From assembly GCA_049999805.1 (NCBI GenBank), contig JBNGIO010005373.1, positions 1-51,151 on the forward strand: a stretch of 51,151 bases of DNA, in the 5' to 3' direction. The DNA comes from Folioceros fuciformis (Eukaryota > Anthocerotophyta > Anthocerotopsida > Anthocerotales). The position numbers and the translations under genes were made by a program. Within the stretch, counting starts at the first letter, position 1; each line of letters opens with the position of its first letter. Below, piece by piece: positions 1 to 12,560 of this stretch. The notes beneath the pieces are model-generated. The model worked only from the letters and a program-made list of their open reading frames with translations, was not told the DNA's origin and did not search any database.

Positions 1-945
1 AAAGGAAAGGGTGTGAGAATGCCAAATAAGAATGCCAAATAAAATAACGAAGGAACGACAGCAGCGGGTGGGGGCCTTAGGGTCAGGAATCAGAGGCCTT
101 TGAAGGCTAGGACCTCAAGTGCAGGGAATCTGGATGCCATACGGATGAGGAGAGGTTGGAGGAAGCAGAAAAGAAGGTGGTGCTCGAAACCATGTGAGTA
201 AAGCTAGACAATTTAAGGCCGGCTTCTTTCCTCACACCAGATGCACAGATAAGAAAGATGGACGAGGCATGGACGAACTATTTAGCCAAGGCTACAGCAA
301 AAGGACGAGGCATGGACGAACTATTTAGCAAGGGTTATAGTGAAAAGGCAAGATAGAGGAACGTGTTCTACCTCTCTTATGTATGATTGACCCCGCCAAG
401 TGTTTCTGGTTGGAAGATCTAGATCTGGTTAGGTTTAGGGCGCATCAGTATGTCATGGGGGTTTTGGGCGGGAATCACACTACCATGAAGCATTTGGCGG
501 ACATGTCACCAGGGAAGAAACTATTTCAATATGTTGAGGTACATGTCTATTGCGCACTGCACTGATGCTACATAAAATGCGTGTTCTGGCCACTGACCAC
601 AATGTAATGTCCGACAAGAGGAGGAGGATGTCCTTCATAGAGCAGGTGCGGTACCTTAGGGATGAGCTTATTATAGCAAAGAGGGATGGAGTTAATATGA
701 CTCTGACATGGAAGTTCAATCTATATAAGATGCTAGGGCTCATTGAGGATGACCAAGGACGAGCAAATGGTCCACGTAATGGTTCGACGCAATCCTCTAA
801 AGGAGCTACCCTGTCTCAGCATCTTGCGTGAGTTTCTTCAAGGTGCATAGCATTGCTTTGATATCATGTGTAAATTTAGAGGAGCTACCCTGTCTCAGCA
901 TCTTGCGTGAGTTTCTTCAAGGTGCTTAGCATTGCTTTAATACCA
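1..945. other. Repeat-rich intergenic DNA, no convincing gene
   Basis: No recognised protein. Two short plus-strand reading frames (383-565 and 572-831) sit in different frames. Read together they might be the remains of one degraded coding sequence, but neither matches a family I know. The stretch carries two local duplications, listed separately, and ends at a short LTR. It is best read as transposon debris. Confidence 0.5.
260..345. repeat. 43-bp tandem duplication
   Basis: The unit beginning GGACGAGGCATGGACGAAC at 260 is repeated at 303 with a few substitutions near its end. It has no coding content that I can support. Confidence 0.85.
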
Positions 946-958
946 TGTGTAAAATAAT
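801..958. repeat. 79-bp tandem duplication containing primer-site-like sequence
   Basis: The unit starting AGGAGCTACCCTGTCTCAGC at 801 recurs at 880. Each copy ends in a sequence whose reverse complement resembles the 3' end complement of initiator tRNA-Met (TGATATCAAAGC and TGGTATTAAAGC). The duplication lies immediately internal to the LTR at 946-1129, so the primer-binding site itself appears duplicated. Confidence 0.8.
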
Positions 959-1129
959 CTTCGGGATGAGAGTAGGAGACCCGTGTGATGAGATAATAAT
1001 TGAAAGTACAAAATTGTCTTAAAAAACATAGAACACAATGTTTCACTTCATGACCCTAGCCCTAACGATACAAGGCTATGACATAAGCATAACCCGCTAC
1101 TTAGGTTAAGGTTTAATATACTCCTAACA
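946..1129 (-). mobile_element. Short LTR (Copia- or TRIM-like) with tRNA-iMet primer-binding site
   Basis: On the minus strand a 184-bp block begins TGTTAGGAG and ends TTACACA, giving the TG...CA termini of an LTR. It is followed directly by TGGTATTAAAGC, which differs at two positions from the plant initiator-Met primer-binding site TGGTATCAGAGC. The short length fits TRIM elements or a small Copia LTR. No partner LTR and no gag-pol frame are visible at lower coordinates, so it is a solo or truncated copy. Termini and primer site are seen; the class is inferred. Confidence 0.55.
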
Positions 1130-2360
1130 GAGACAAAGAGTTTGACTTTTGACGGCTATGCTTCTCTTGTAGAAGAGAGACAATTAAGCCATTATACACA
1201 ATGGTCTCTAGGCTTGGTGAAAAAAATGACTAAAGTGATCGTTCAAACAAAATTCCTAAGAGAAACCCTTATTCGATCGATTAGGGTCTCCATGATACTG
1301 AGCAAACGTGAGACGTACACAATCTCAAAGACGTCGTCCTGAGCAGTGCACTTCCTGCTCGCATACACGTTTGCTAATACAGTACCAGAGTGCCGAGACA
1401 GACAACGACAGGGGAGGGGACAGGAACGTTCGCGCAGGAGTGGTTGGCTCCTCGAAATTTGGAGTGGATTAGTGCGTGGAACAAGTGCGTCTTTGTTACT
1501 TACAGCAAACTCTGCGCCGATTGGTTGTTGCCGAGACTGGGGCCACAGTAGATCAGCCTAGCCCGATTCGGTCCCAGGAGGTATATAGACAGAAGTGGCT
1601 CACCAAATTAGGACAACCCAGTCACGAATTTGGCTGGCTCGACGCCACACGCCATTCCCTCCGAGTCCACACGCAGGATGGCCGAGGTCCCGTCATTTTT
1701 TATCCCCAAGCTGAAGCAGGGAAGCCTGGCGGCTGGAATGAAGGCGCATTCCTAGGCTCCGTTTTCGCCAGGAACGCCACTCAGATGTGGATGCACCTCG
1801 AATCTTCCGCTGTTCTGGACGTGGCAGTGGGCCAATCCGAGTGACGTCGGCGGGCGAAACTCCACGCAGGTGGCCAAGTCAGCCACCCACGCGGCGGATA
1901 ACTAACCGCCTCATGCCATTTTGAGTGCAAGGGAGCAAGAAGTCGGCGGGTTAGGCCGGGCTCTTGTGTGCTGCGCGTCGCGATGGCTTGTCGCCGCTTC
2001 CCGTGTGGATCAGCCCGCCTTGTGGTCCTGTCGTGAAGGAAGGCAAGCAACTCGAGTCGCTGCCTCCTCCCTCCCCTGCGCATTCGGCTGCGGCGGCAAA
2101 CTGTTTGTTGGGTATGTTTGTCTCTGCTTGTGCGTGGTATGGTGTAGCTGGCTATCTAGCTAGGTACTGGCGAATTTGTTGGGCGCCCAACTAATTCTAT
2201 CGCCCCACAAAACGTACTGCCCAATAAATTCTTGCGGCTTCCCGCTGGAGCTTGGGGATCGCATTGGGCGGGGCGGCTGGGAGGAATTGTTGGAGTCCCG
2301 GGGGTGCGGACTGTGCAAGACGGATCAGCCCGGGAATTGGGTTGATTGTTTGGGTGGTAG
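1130..2360. other. Upstream region and 5' leader of SDP1
   Basis: The sequence shifts from AT-rich to GC-rich near 1380. Several overlapping frames are open on both strands (for example 1476-1844 plus and 1781-2083 minus), but they have no family resemblance and are expected by chance in GC-rich DNA. I see no convincing TATA box. The promoter and 5' UTR of SDP1 should lie here. Confidence 0.45.
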
Positions 2361-5315
2361 ATGGATCAGGACGCCAACGCGGATGCCGTGCTGAATGCTT
2401 TTCCTGTAGGTCCGTCCACGCTGCTGGGGAGGGCCTTGGCGCTCAAGGTGCTGTACTGCAAGGAGCTGAAGGAGCTGGTGGTGCTCTTCTACGCCAGGAC
2501 CTCTGTCCTTGTGAGGAGATGGAGGCGCGTTTTGGTGCGGGTGCTGAGGAAGGTGGCTCCCCTGCTGAGCCCCAGCAACCCGGGGCTGCTGCTGGCCGCG
2601 GTGGTAGCCATGGCTTTGCTGCTGCGACGGGCCAGGCATGTGGCGGTCCGGGCGGAGCAGGCGTACCGGAGGAAGTTCTGGAGCAATTTGATGGAAGCCG
2701 CGTGCACGTACGAGGAATGGGCGTACGCGGCCCGGATGCTGGTCAGCGGGGTGGAGAGGAAGTCGGATGCGTCCCTTTACGACGAGGATCTGGTGCGGAC
2801 CAAGCTCCACGAGCTCCGGAAGCGGCGTGTCGAGGGGGAGGTTGCTGACATCCTTTTCTGTATGCGGGCCGATTTGGTGAGGAATCTCGGGAATATGTGC
2901 AACCCGGAGCTGCACAAGGGGAGGCTGGAGACGCCCAAGCTCATCCGGGACTACATCGATGAGGTGCGACTCAGTCTGCGGTCTGTTTGTGAGACGGATT
3001 CGGACGAGTTCGCATTGGAGGAGAAGTTGGCCTTCATCCACGAGACCAGGCACGCGTTCGGAAGGACTGCGCTGCTGCTCAGCGGGGGGGCCGCGTTGGG
3101 ATCGTTTCATCTGGGGGTGGTGAGGACGCTGGTTGAGCATCGCCTGCTGCCCCGGGTCGTGGCCGGGGCGAGTGTTGGATCGATCATTTGCTCCTTCACC
3201 GCCACCAGGACGTGGACGGAGCTGCAGAAGTTTTTCGAGGAGTCGCCTCCGCCTATGCATTTCTTCGAGTCTATGGGGAGTATTTTCGCCACGGCTCATA
3301 GGTTGCTTACCAGAGGGGCTGTGCACGAGATTGGGATGCTTCAGAGGAAGATGAGGCAGCTGATCGGGGATCTGACGTTCCAAGAGGCGTATGATCTTTC
3401 TGGTCGGGTGTTGGGGATTTCGGTCTGCTCTCCCAGGAAGCATGAACCTCCACGCTTGCTGAACTACCTAAACTCTCCCCATGTTGTGATTTGGAGTGCT
3501 GTTACTGCATCCTGTGCATTCCCCTACCTGTTCGAAGCCCAGGAGCTCATGGCCAAGGATAGGCATGGGGTTCTCCGGCCTTATCATACTCCCACTCAAG
3601 TGGGGCCTGAGCAACCGCTCGTTGGGAAGAGGGAATGGATTGATGGCAGCCTCGAGAGTGACTTGCCGATGATGCAGCTCAAAGAGCTCTTCAACGTGAA
3701 TCACTTTATTGTGAGTCAGGCGAATCCCCACATAGCTCCTCTGCTACGTTTCAAGGAGCTGATTAGAGTTTACGGAGGCGACTTTGCTGCCAAGGTCTGT
3801 AGCTTTGCCCCCCTTGAGTGCCTGTTTATGGCCAAGGTTTCTTCAGAGATCATCGGTTTCCTATTCCTTGTCTGATGTTTTGTTGTAACGGTTTTCGCAG
3901 CTGGCCCATTTGATGGAGATGGAGGTTAAGCATCGCTGTCATCAGGTGCTTGAGATGGGATACAGGCTGGGAGGGCTGGCAAAACTGTTTGCTCAGGACT
4001 GGGAAGGGGATATCACAATAGTTATGCCGGCAACAATTGCTCAGGTTTGCCAGTAGGAACGACTGTTCAGCGTGCGCACTGGTCATTTTTTGGCAGTTAT
4101 GTTGTCTTGGACCATCTCGAGATAAGCATTCGTTGCACACAATCTGACATTATCTGCTGTGTGCTCTTTCAGTTCACCAAGATTATCCAAAATCCATCAC
4201 CTTCGGAGCTACGAAAGGCTGTCTTGCAAGGCAGAAGGGCAACTTGGGCCAAGCTTTCTGCGATTCAGGCTAACTGTGGTATAGAACTTATGTTAGATGA
4301 ATGTGTTTCAGAACTCAATCGAAGGCGTAAAGGCCAGAGGGACATGGATAAGAGTCATGTGGGTGGGATGCGGCTGTCTGCTGCAAAGCGAATACCATCC
4401 TGGAATTGTCTGGCCAGAGAGAGTTCATGGGGTTCACTAGATGAGGAAGGGATAGAATCAGTGTTACAGCAGGCTGGTGGACCTTGGGGTGGCCCTACCA
4501 CTATCCGAAAGCTGAGGAGAGCTAGCCATGATAGTGACAGTGACAGCGAAAACATGGACATCAAGCAGATGTCGTGGACGAAAGCTGGAGGACCGTTGAT
4601 GCGGACAGCATCAGCTGCCACCTTGATTCTTAGTCTGGAGAATGATGCCGACAATAGTGGACAACCTGTGAACAAGGATGAGCCATCGAAACTTTCTGAT
4701 AATGATCCAGAGGCGGAAGGTACATTATCGAACTCTGGGTCAATGCATGAGAATCAGAAGTTGAGTAGAACCAATAGCTGGGATAAGCGAAGTGGGAAGA
4801 GGGCTAACAAAATCTCGGTAAAATTGGGGGGAGTACAGGCTACTAGTGATTCCGATGTGCAGACTGACGATGCTGATGCAGACTTTTCGTTCACATCACA
4901 TGCCTTGAGGAAGTCTGCAAGTGTGGGTATGAACATCTCCGCAGCTAACATGGAAGGAGACTCTGTGAGAAACCACAGTTTCAGTGGGTCAATCTACGTG
5001 AAAAAGGGTGATCCTTTTGTCCCTTGTGAGCTCCCTATATTGGCGAGGATGACGGCCCATGATGACTCCTCTGATCCAGAAAAATCTAGCCCACCAGATG
5101 AGTGGCTAAGTCACACAGGTGCGAAGGATGTAGGATATGAGCATCCAAGTCCTGATGACTTGGATTTTGAGGAGAAGAGCATAGGGGATGCTTTGATGGG
5201 GTCTCCCAATAGTCCTGGTGATCGCAGTTTGCGTGGGTTAAGAGTGCAATGTAGGGCGCTTGAACGAGGTGCATTCGGTTCCTTTATCTCTCATGATGGA
5301 GCGTCGAGCCCTTGA
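2361..5315 (+). CDS. SDP1: SUGAR-DEPENDENT1-type triacylglycerol lipase (patatin-like)
   Basis: This lipase releases the first fatty acid from triacylglycerol on oil bodies, feeding peroxisomal beta-oxidation. Three exons: 2361-3794, 3901-4044 and 4173-5315, with introns of 106 and 128 bp. All junctions are in phase 0, and the product is 906 aa. A hydrophobic stretch lies near residues 71-89. The DUF3336-type region (about 95-230) includes AYRRKFW and [15 protein letters not shown]. The patatin domain (about 235-450) has the oxyanion loop SGGAALG (241-247), the GASVG nucleophile elbow with Ser271, and DGS with Asp428 completing the Ser-Asp dyad. The C-terminal 370 residues are Ser/Asp-rich and poorly conserved, except for SRIPSWN-like and [14 protein letters not shown] segments typical of SDP1. 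The start at 2361 gives the usual SDP1 N-terminus. Exon 3 ends in GASSP. Length is close to Arabidopsis SDP1. Very confident of family; exon edges are inferred from splice signals. Confidence 0.95.
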
Positions 5316-7977
5316 CAAAGTCGGTTGGGCGAAAATTAGCCAAATCATTTGCTTGCTCCTCTAATTCTTGCAGGTGTGTTGTAAAATGGGGTTGTGAGAC
5401 CTAGTTGCAATAAGCTTTCTAGTCTTGGCACTTCTAGGAGAAACAACAGGGGTTCCATGTACATTCATTGACCAGTTTCGTTCAGTAATTTCCGTGAATG
5501 AAACATAAGTAAAGGAAAACGCGTGATACTTTGCATCATGGTAATCTTCTCTAAGTCGTGCGGTCACCTGAGCTTTGTTGAAGCAGTCCCAAATCCTGTC
5601 TGTTGCTTTGTTGACGTGTTTGCGGATCCGTGCTTGTGGCCTGTTCTCATGGTGCAGGTTAATCCTTCAAACATGTGGTTTCGCTAAATGTGCGTCTGTG
5701 GACTGAACTTAAAAACGGTTAGGAGTGGCTGACCAGCCTTACATAACTCTGGTGTTACTGACGATGAGGTTGTGGAAGTTTGGATGCTTGCTGCATGCAA
5801 TGCAAGTTCTTACTCATGTATCTGGCATAGAAATTGACCAACCTAGAATCCTTCAGCCCGTGTGCAGCAGTTTTCTGTACAGATGTACACACCGTCGTTG
5901 TTGGTTTTCACGCTACATATCCTCGTCAATGGAGCAAGGTCCTGAGAATCCTCATAGATGGGTATAGGTGATCCTTACAACGACGAGCTGGTGAGAGTGT
6001 TCTGAAGAAGCTAAAGGCCGTCAAACGTTTAACAGTAAAGAACTTGGATGATGCTATTCGTTTCCCTGTTCTCATACAGACGTCTGACAGTGGATTGGTT
6101 ACACTTGCAGATATCTTCCCCTTCAGTGGCTGCCCAGGATCTGAGAGTCCAAGCACTCCTCCAGAACTGAGTCCAAACGTCTGCTGGAAGCAGGCCAGGT
6201 CTCCGGCTTGGAGAGAGCCAAGGAGGTGCAAAAGGGGTCCAGTCACGTTCGACGACTCTGTTACTGGCTGCAGAGGAAACAGTGGACCCGAAGGATTTCA
6301 GAAGTGATGCTTGGCGTCATTGGACTACTGGGATATCTCAACCTCAGAAGTGCTCGCCCTTTGCTTCTGATGAATGGATCTGATGATTCTTGTCACCGCA
6401 ATCACCATCGCCTTGGTTCTTTATCCCAAGTGTTGTTTTTCAAAGACTTCCACAACTCCTTGTGCTCAGATCAGCCGTCTGTAATGTTTTTTCCAAAGCT
6501 TGAATGTAGGTCATCTAGCTATGAAAACTTGATGCCATCATTGTGTGCGTGTAGATATGTGCTCTAGTGTTTCACTAAAATATTCTCATCTATGATTTCA
6601 TGGAGGGCAAATCCGAGGTTGAGAAATAATGCGATAATAAGTTACCCAAAGAGACACCAGTTTGGACGCCATCGCTAATGCACCAGATCTTCAACAAGCC
6701 TTTCGGAGAGAGTTGCCCAAACCGAGACACCAGTTTGGACACCATCGCTAAGGCACCAGAGCTTCAACAAGCCTTCAGAAAGCCGATGGCAAGGAAACAC
6801 ATCACGGTCTTTCTGTATTATAATCTAAATTCTAAAACCTTATGAATTTATTAAAGCCTGCCACCTCCATTGATCCATGCACAACAAGCGCCTCCTGGTC
6901 GGATCCTGGCATGTCATATCCAGCACTCAGGGCATTCTTTTATGGTACGGCGTCCTTTTTGGACAAGGTGTCGAAATCCTGGCGTGCCCTCCAGTTCGAC
7001 GTACAGAATACTGCATCATGTCCACCAGACAAATGCCCAACTCTCTGTTATCAAGCAATTCTCTTTTGACAGAGAGCATGTGCCTGCCCTTCTACAAAGC
7101 GCCTGTACTGCTTCTACAGACCTTGAGAAGGCAATCAAATAAAAAGTACCATGGTTAGGTACGATCAGGCCCACCTCCTCCTGCATTTGTCCATGCATAA
7201 CGAGCGCTTCATGTCTGAGCTCCTTGACAGGCATACCCAGCAATGGAAAAGGTCCAAGTTACAACATGATGCTTTTGGGGCCATGCTGCAAAAACTCAGC
7301 ATGCATCCTTCACTTTCTGCATGCATATCCACCGGCAATTGTCCGCTAGTGTGTCATCCGGCAGGTGGCCTCTTTTGACAATATGTGAGCGCCGGCATCT
7401 GCCCTTCAGGGCACCAGTGTTGCACTGAGAAGAACAAGCGAAATTTCGCTATGTATGTCCGGAGGGTAAATGGAGAGGATGCTTTTGGGAAATTTGTATT
7501 GTGTGTTTTGCTGTTTTGAGATCTGCGTGTTGCGTAGCTTCGTGTGAGTAACGCATTTGGTATTTCTGTTCACGGATTAGGACGGAGGCTGTAGTTTCTT
7601 CTTTGGATGTTGTGTCAGTGAGGACGGCGGTCAGCTTCAGACCCCGGGCAGAGGAGACTCCGGCTGGCCTGCAAATCGGATTTTGCAACCTCGTAAGAGT
7701 TGTCGTTGTGGAGCAGCTCGACGTGATGTGATAACCTTTCTTTGAAACCCATAGGAGATCTTACGGTCAAGACTTCCCTAACACCTCTAACTGTTAGGGT
7801 GTGTAATAGCGTCATCACTTCCTCGCCACTAGAGTCCATGCGGAAGACTGTCCAGCCAATCCGGATTCAAGCGAAACAAAAGAAGACTCTCTGCACGGAA
7901 TGGACCAAGTGATCGTGAGGCAATTGATTAGTATCAAATAGTATAATAATATTTTTTTTCAACTGTGTGTGTGTAAC
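5316..7977. other. SDP1 3' flank and intergenic DNA
   Basis: No recognisable gene. A plus-strand frame at 6044-6307 (87 codons) contains a Ser/Pro-rich stretch but no family signature. A 73-bp duplication sits at 6641-6784. The segments near 6870 and 7190 share weak similarity (both have CCATGCA.AAC.AGCGC), suggesting an old duplication. The SDP1 3' UTR must start here, but I cannot fix its end. Confidence 0.45.
6641..6784. repeat. Tandem duplication, unit about 72 bp
   Basis: GAGACACCAGTTTGGACRCC followed by ATCGCTAAKGCACCAGA occurs at 6651 and again at 6724. Flanking GTTRCCCAAA is present in both copies. No coding role is visible. Confidence 0.8.
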
Positions 7978-8049
7978 GGGCATTTGGTCTAGTGGTATGA
8001 TTCTCGCTTTGGGTGCGAGAGGTCGCGAGTTCGATTCTCGCAATGCCCC
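7978..8049 (+). tRNA. tRNA-Pro (anticodon UGG)
   Basis: A complete 72-nt cloverleaf. The acceptor arm GGGCATT (7978-7984) pairs with AATGCCC (8042-8048), followed by discriminator C8049. The anticodon stem CTCGC/GCGAG encloses loop TTTGGGT with TGG at 8010-8012. The T arm GCGAG-TTCGATT-CTCGC is perfect, and the A and B boxes match the pol III consensus. There is no intron and no encoded CCA. A CAA motif lies about 18 bp upstream (7960), as is common at plant tRNA start sites. The sequence is nearly identical to other plant nuclear tRNA-Pro(UGG) genes as I recall them. Confidence 0.96.
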
Positions 8050-8071
8050 AATATATATACCATGTCACTTG

Positions 8072-8083
8072 TTTTTATTTTTT
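8072..8083 (+). terminator. RNA polymerase III terminator of tRNA-Pro
   Basis: TTTTTATTTTTT starts 23 bp after the tRNA 3' end. Runs of five and six T on the coding strand are the normal pol III stop signal. Confidence 0.75.
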
Positions 8084-8350
8084 CTTTGACAGTAAATAAT
8101 TTGCAAACTTTGTTCCTATTGTTCTTTTCCTTTTTCTTTGTCCGTCAACAATTCGCAGACTATGTTTCATCACTGGAACGGGCGATTGCCTGAGGGCTTC
8201 AAGGGTTCGCAGCGAAGGCCGGTTACAGCCTGACGGACAAGCCGCCTATCCTACAACGTGCATGACCGAGATACCACAGAGGGGCAACTAGTCAACAAGG
8301 AACGAGGCTCAGTAGTTCATCAAAATTTGGTTCCACCCGGACGGCCGGGC
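8084..8350. other. Spacer between tRNA-Pro and the OTC stop codon
   Basis: No gene seen. It should contain the OTC 3' UTR on the minus strand. Confidence 0.5.
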
Positions 8351-9811
<1,461 letters not shown>

Positions 9812-9970
9812 GCTGCTCTTTCCCCGGCGTTCTTCCTCGACGACGCACACGATCAAGCGATGCAGCTGTCAGAAGAAAGCCACAGGGCCAGCAATCACCA
9901 AATGCAACAAACACATCCCTCAACTGGAACAGCCACACTTGGCGGCATCCTGCGCAGCCACATTAATATT

Positions 9971-9979
9971 AAACCCTAA
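9971..9979 (+). promoter_or_regulatory. Telo-box upstream of OTC
   Basis: AAACCCTAA lies 160 bp upstream of the OTC start codon. Telo-boxes are common close to transcription starts of plant housekeeping genes. Function here is inferred from position only. Confidence 0.5.
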
Positions 9980-10475
9980 CGATGCGGACAGACTGACTCA
10001 GAAGCTGTGGATGCCCGCTTCGACTTCTATTCCTGCCATTGATTTTCACATTACTCTTCGTTTCCTTCACAGCGGTTCGAATGCCGCGGCCTCTTGCGCT
10101 GTCTCCGGGTGTGAGCACAGGGCGCCTTCGTAAACCTTTTCCTTTCGTTTCAGGCTTTGCCCCCCATCCTTGCCTATTCGCATCCTTGGCATTTTGTTTC
10201 TCGGCAGAGTGCAGGTGAGGAGGAAACGAAACGACCTTGGAGATTTTGTTTAGTCCATGATAAGGGAAAACCAACCCTATGTAACGGCACCAGGCCAGGG
10301 GACTAGACCAGACTATGTAACCGCACCGGGCCCTCAGGAGCTACAAGGGACCTAGTGCCCTCCTACTTTGCTGTCCTTCTCTATTGTTGTTGAACATCAT
10401 TTTGTCTTGTTAGACAAAGTTCAATTATGCTCGTAGGCAAAGGTCAATTGTGTTGTGCATTGCTTCTATTGTTGT

Positions 10476-10541
10476 AGCCTAGTGCCAAGATCCTACTACA
10501 GCCTAGAGCCAAGTTCCTACTATAGCCTAGTGCCCTCTTGC
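10476..10541. repeat. 24-bp tandem repeat, about 2.7 copies
   Basis: AGCCTAGWGCCAAGWTCCTAC starts at 10476 and 10500, with a partial third copy at 10524. Confidence 0.8.
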
Positions 10542-10573
10542 AGAAGAGCTCCTATAGCTGAAGTAGTAGGGAT

Positions 10574-10779
10574 CACCAACAAGAGTAGTGAAAGGAGCAT
10601 ATGGGACTATCAAATGGGCTCACCAACAAGAGTAGTGAAAGGAGCAGATGGAGATGGGACTATCAAATGGGCTCACCAACAAGAGTAGTGAAAGGAGCAT
10701 ATGGAGATGGGACTATCAAATGGGCTCACCAACAAGAGTAGTGAAAGGAGCATATGGAGATGGGACTATCAAACGGGCT
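10574..10779. repeat. 53-bp tandem array, four copies
   Basis: CACCAACAAGAGTAGTGAAA starts at 10574, 10621, 10674 and 10727. The first unit is 47 bp and the other three 53 bp; the shorter one lacks a GGAGAT segment. Copies two to four are almost identical, implying recent expansion. The fourth ends at AAACGGGCTC. Confidence 0.92.
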
Positions 10780-11583
10780 CATTATAGTAGGGCAACAGCC
10801 CCAAAAGCAAAACACTTAACAACGTCTAAAATATATTGGCTTCCTTTTGAAAGCTGCCTTTCGTTTTTTCCAGCAGCCAAAGGTCATCTCGTTACAACCC
10901 AAAAACATGCCACATCGCATATATAGTGTTAGCGATGGTTGACCACAAGCCTTTCATGTATTCGAAACAACTCAACCACAAGCCTTCCATGTATTGGAAA
11001 CAACTGGAGCTCAAGTGTGCACCGTTGCTTTGAGCAAGTTTGCATCCTACCTATCGCTGATTTCTAACCTTGAAACTGTGGAGATTTTGGCCGTTCCATC
11101 ATGAGCACAATAATATCATCCCCTCTCTCCTCATTGTCTCAAGCCATGTTTGGCTCTTCTTGCTCGACTACCTGTCTTCCTGGTGAAGCCGCATTTGAGA
11201 ATGTCTCCAAATGATCTGGCTCCCATGGCTTATCATCGGGTTGTTCCTCCAGTCCGTTCTCGGTCTCCTGACCTTCAATGTTCACTCTCTCCTTCAACAT
11301 TCCCAAAATGTTGTGATGTGGAATAACAAAAGATGTTCCCAAAATGTGCGTAGGTATTTTCTATGATTGAAAAAGAGATGGAAAGTCCCAATCTACTTCA
11401 AAGATTGGAGGAACAACCCCATTAGGGCCAAAGGCAAAAAAAAGGTACTCTCCCCTGCGAATATCATTTTCAAAAACTACCTACTGCTTCCAAAATGTCT
11501 TGACATGGAATAACAAAAGGCCTATACCACCGCTGCTTAAGAAGCTGCTTGATCTGCGCTTGTTGCTATTCTAAAAATGTAAT

Positions 11584-11884
11584 GATGTAGCCGCTTGATC
11601 NNNNNNNNNNNNNNNNNNNNNNNNNNNNNNNNNNNNNNNNNNNNNNNNNNNNNNNNNNNNNNNNNNNNNNNNNNNNNNNNNNNNNNNNNNNNNNNNNNNN
11701 GATGTAGCCGCTTGATTTGCGCTTGTTGCTATTCTAAAAATGTAATGATGTAGCCACTTGATCTGCGCTTATTGCTATTCTAAAAATGTAGTGATGTAGC
11801 CGCTTGATTTGCGCTTGTTGCTATTCTAAAAATGTAGCGATGTAGCCGCTTGATCTGCGCTTGTTGCTATTCTACAAATGTAGT
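11584..11884. repeat. 46-bp tandem array interrupted by an assembly gap
   Basis: GATGTAGCCGCTTGATYTGC occurs at 11584, 11701, 11747, 11793 and 11839, with an exact 46-bp period after the gap at 11601-11700. The distance across the gap is not a multiple of 46, so its true size is unknown and the array was probably collapsed. Confidence 0.93.
11601..11700. other. Assembly gap (100 N)
   Basis: One hundred N inside the 46-bp array. The round length indicates a placeholder. Confidence 0.99.
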
Positions 11885-12345
11885 GATGTAGAATAAGAAA
11901 AAGATGTTCTTAAAATGTTGTGATGTAGAATAACAAAAGATGTTCCCAAAATGTCATGATGTAGAATAACAAAAGATGTTCCCAAAATGTCATGATGTAG
12001 AATAACNNNNNNNNNNNNNNNNNNNNNNNNNNNNNNNNNNNNNNNNNNNNNNNNNNNNNNNNNNNNNNNNNNNNNNNNNNNNNNNNNNNNNNNNNNNNNN
12101 NNNNNNAATAATAAAAGATGTTCCCAACATGATATGATGTAGAATAACAAAAGATCTATGCCCAAAATATCATGATATAAAATAACAAAAGATATTCCAA
12201 AATATTGTGATGTAAAATAACAAAAGGTGTTCCCAAAATGTTATGATGTAGAATAACAAAAGATCTATGCCCAAAATGTCATGATGTAAAATAACAAAAG
12301 ATGTTCCCAAAATGTTATGATGTAGAATAACAAAAAATCTATGCC
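11885..12345. repeat. 36-bp tandem array interrupted by an assembly gap
   Basis: GATGTAGAATAACAAAAGAT units recur at 11885, 11922, 11958 and 11994. They resume after the gap in more diverged form (some with GATCTATGCCC inserted) to about 12345. The 36-bp and 46-bp units share the GATGTAG start, so one array grew from the edge of the other. Confidence 0.9.
12007..12106. other. Assembly gap (100 N)
   Basis: One hundred N inside the 36-bp array. Confidence 0.99.
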
Positions 12346-12560
12346 GATGCTAAAGAAGCCACCTAACCCGTACTTGTTTTTATTTTGAAGATCATATTGG
12401 TTAATGTTCTTTGGAAAACAATAAATATACTTTGTAAATAAATATATATTATAATAATAAATCTATAAATATAGTTTATAAATAAATAAATAAATATTCT
12501 AATAAATATATATTGTTGAAAGAAGGCTATTACTTAAGAAAGAGGAAGAACCCATTTCCA

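Larger units (their letters stand above)
9980..11289. other. Intergenic repeat-rich DNA upstream of OTC
   Basis: No gene is recognised. It holds imperfect copies of CTATGTAACSGCACC (10277 and 10315), a 24-bp duplication (10476) and a 53-bp array (10574-10779). The start of the dispersed-repeat region follows near 11290. Open frames here are short and simply reflect the repeats. Confidence 0.5.
11290..12560 (+). repeat. Dispersed repeat, copy 1, with internal arrays and two gaps
   Basis: The block is a mosaic of sequence that recurs, rearranged, at 21545-22165. Shared landmarks are TTGAAAAAGAGATGGAA, AAAGATTGGAGRAACAACCC, CAAAAACTACCTACTRCT, GAAGAAGGCTA-type sequence and GATGTGGAATAACAAA. The middle is expanded into a 46-bp and a 36-bp array. 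The right end is very AT-rich (12420-12515). No coding domain is seen. It is a non-autonomous element or element fragment of unknown class. Confidence 0.6.

Noticed and set aside
383-831. Two adjacent plus-strand frames that might be one broken gene
   Set aside because: No family recognised in either; they lie in repeat debris next to an LTR, so I do not call a gene.
1476-2194. Several overlapping open frames on both strands upstream of SDP1
   Set aside because: Mutually overlapping, GC-driven, no domain; more likely promoter and leader DNA.
2325-3443. 372-codon open frame on the minus strand
   Set aside because: Lies opposite the SDP1 patatin exon; it is Pro/His/Arg-rich with no family resemblance, and is an antisense by-product of GC-rich codons.
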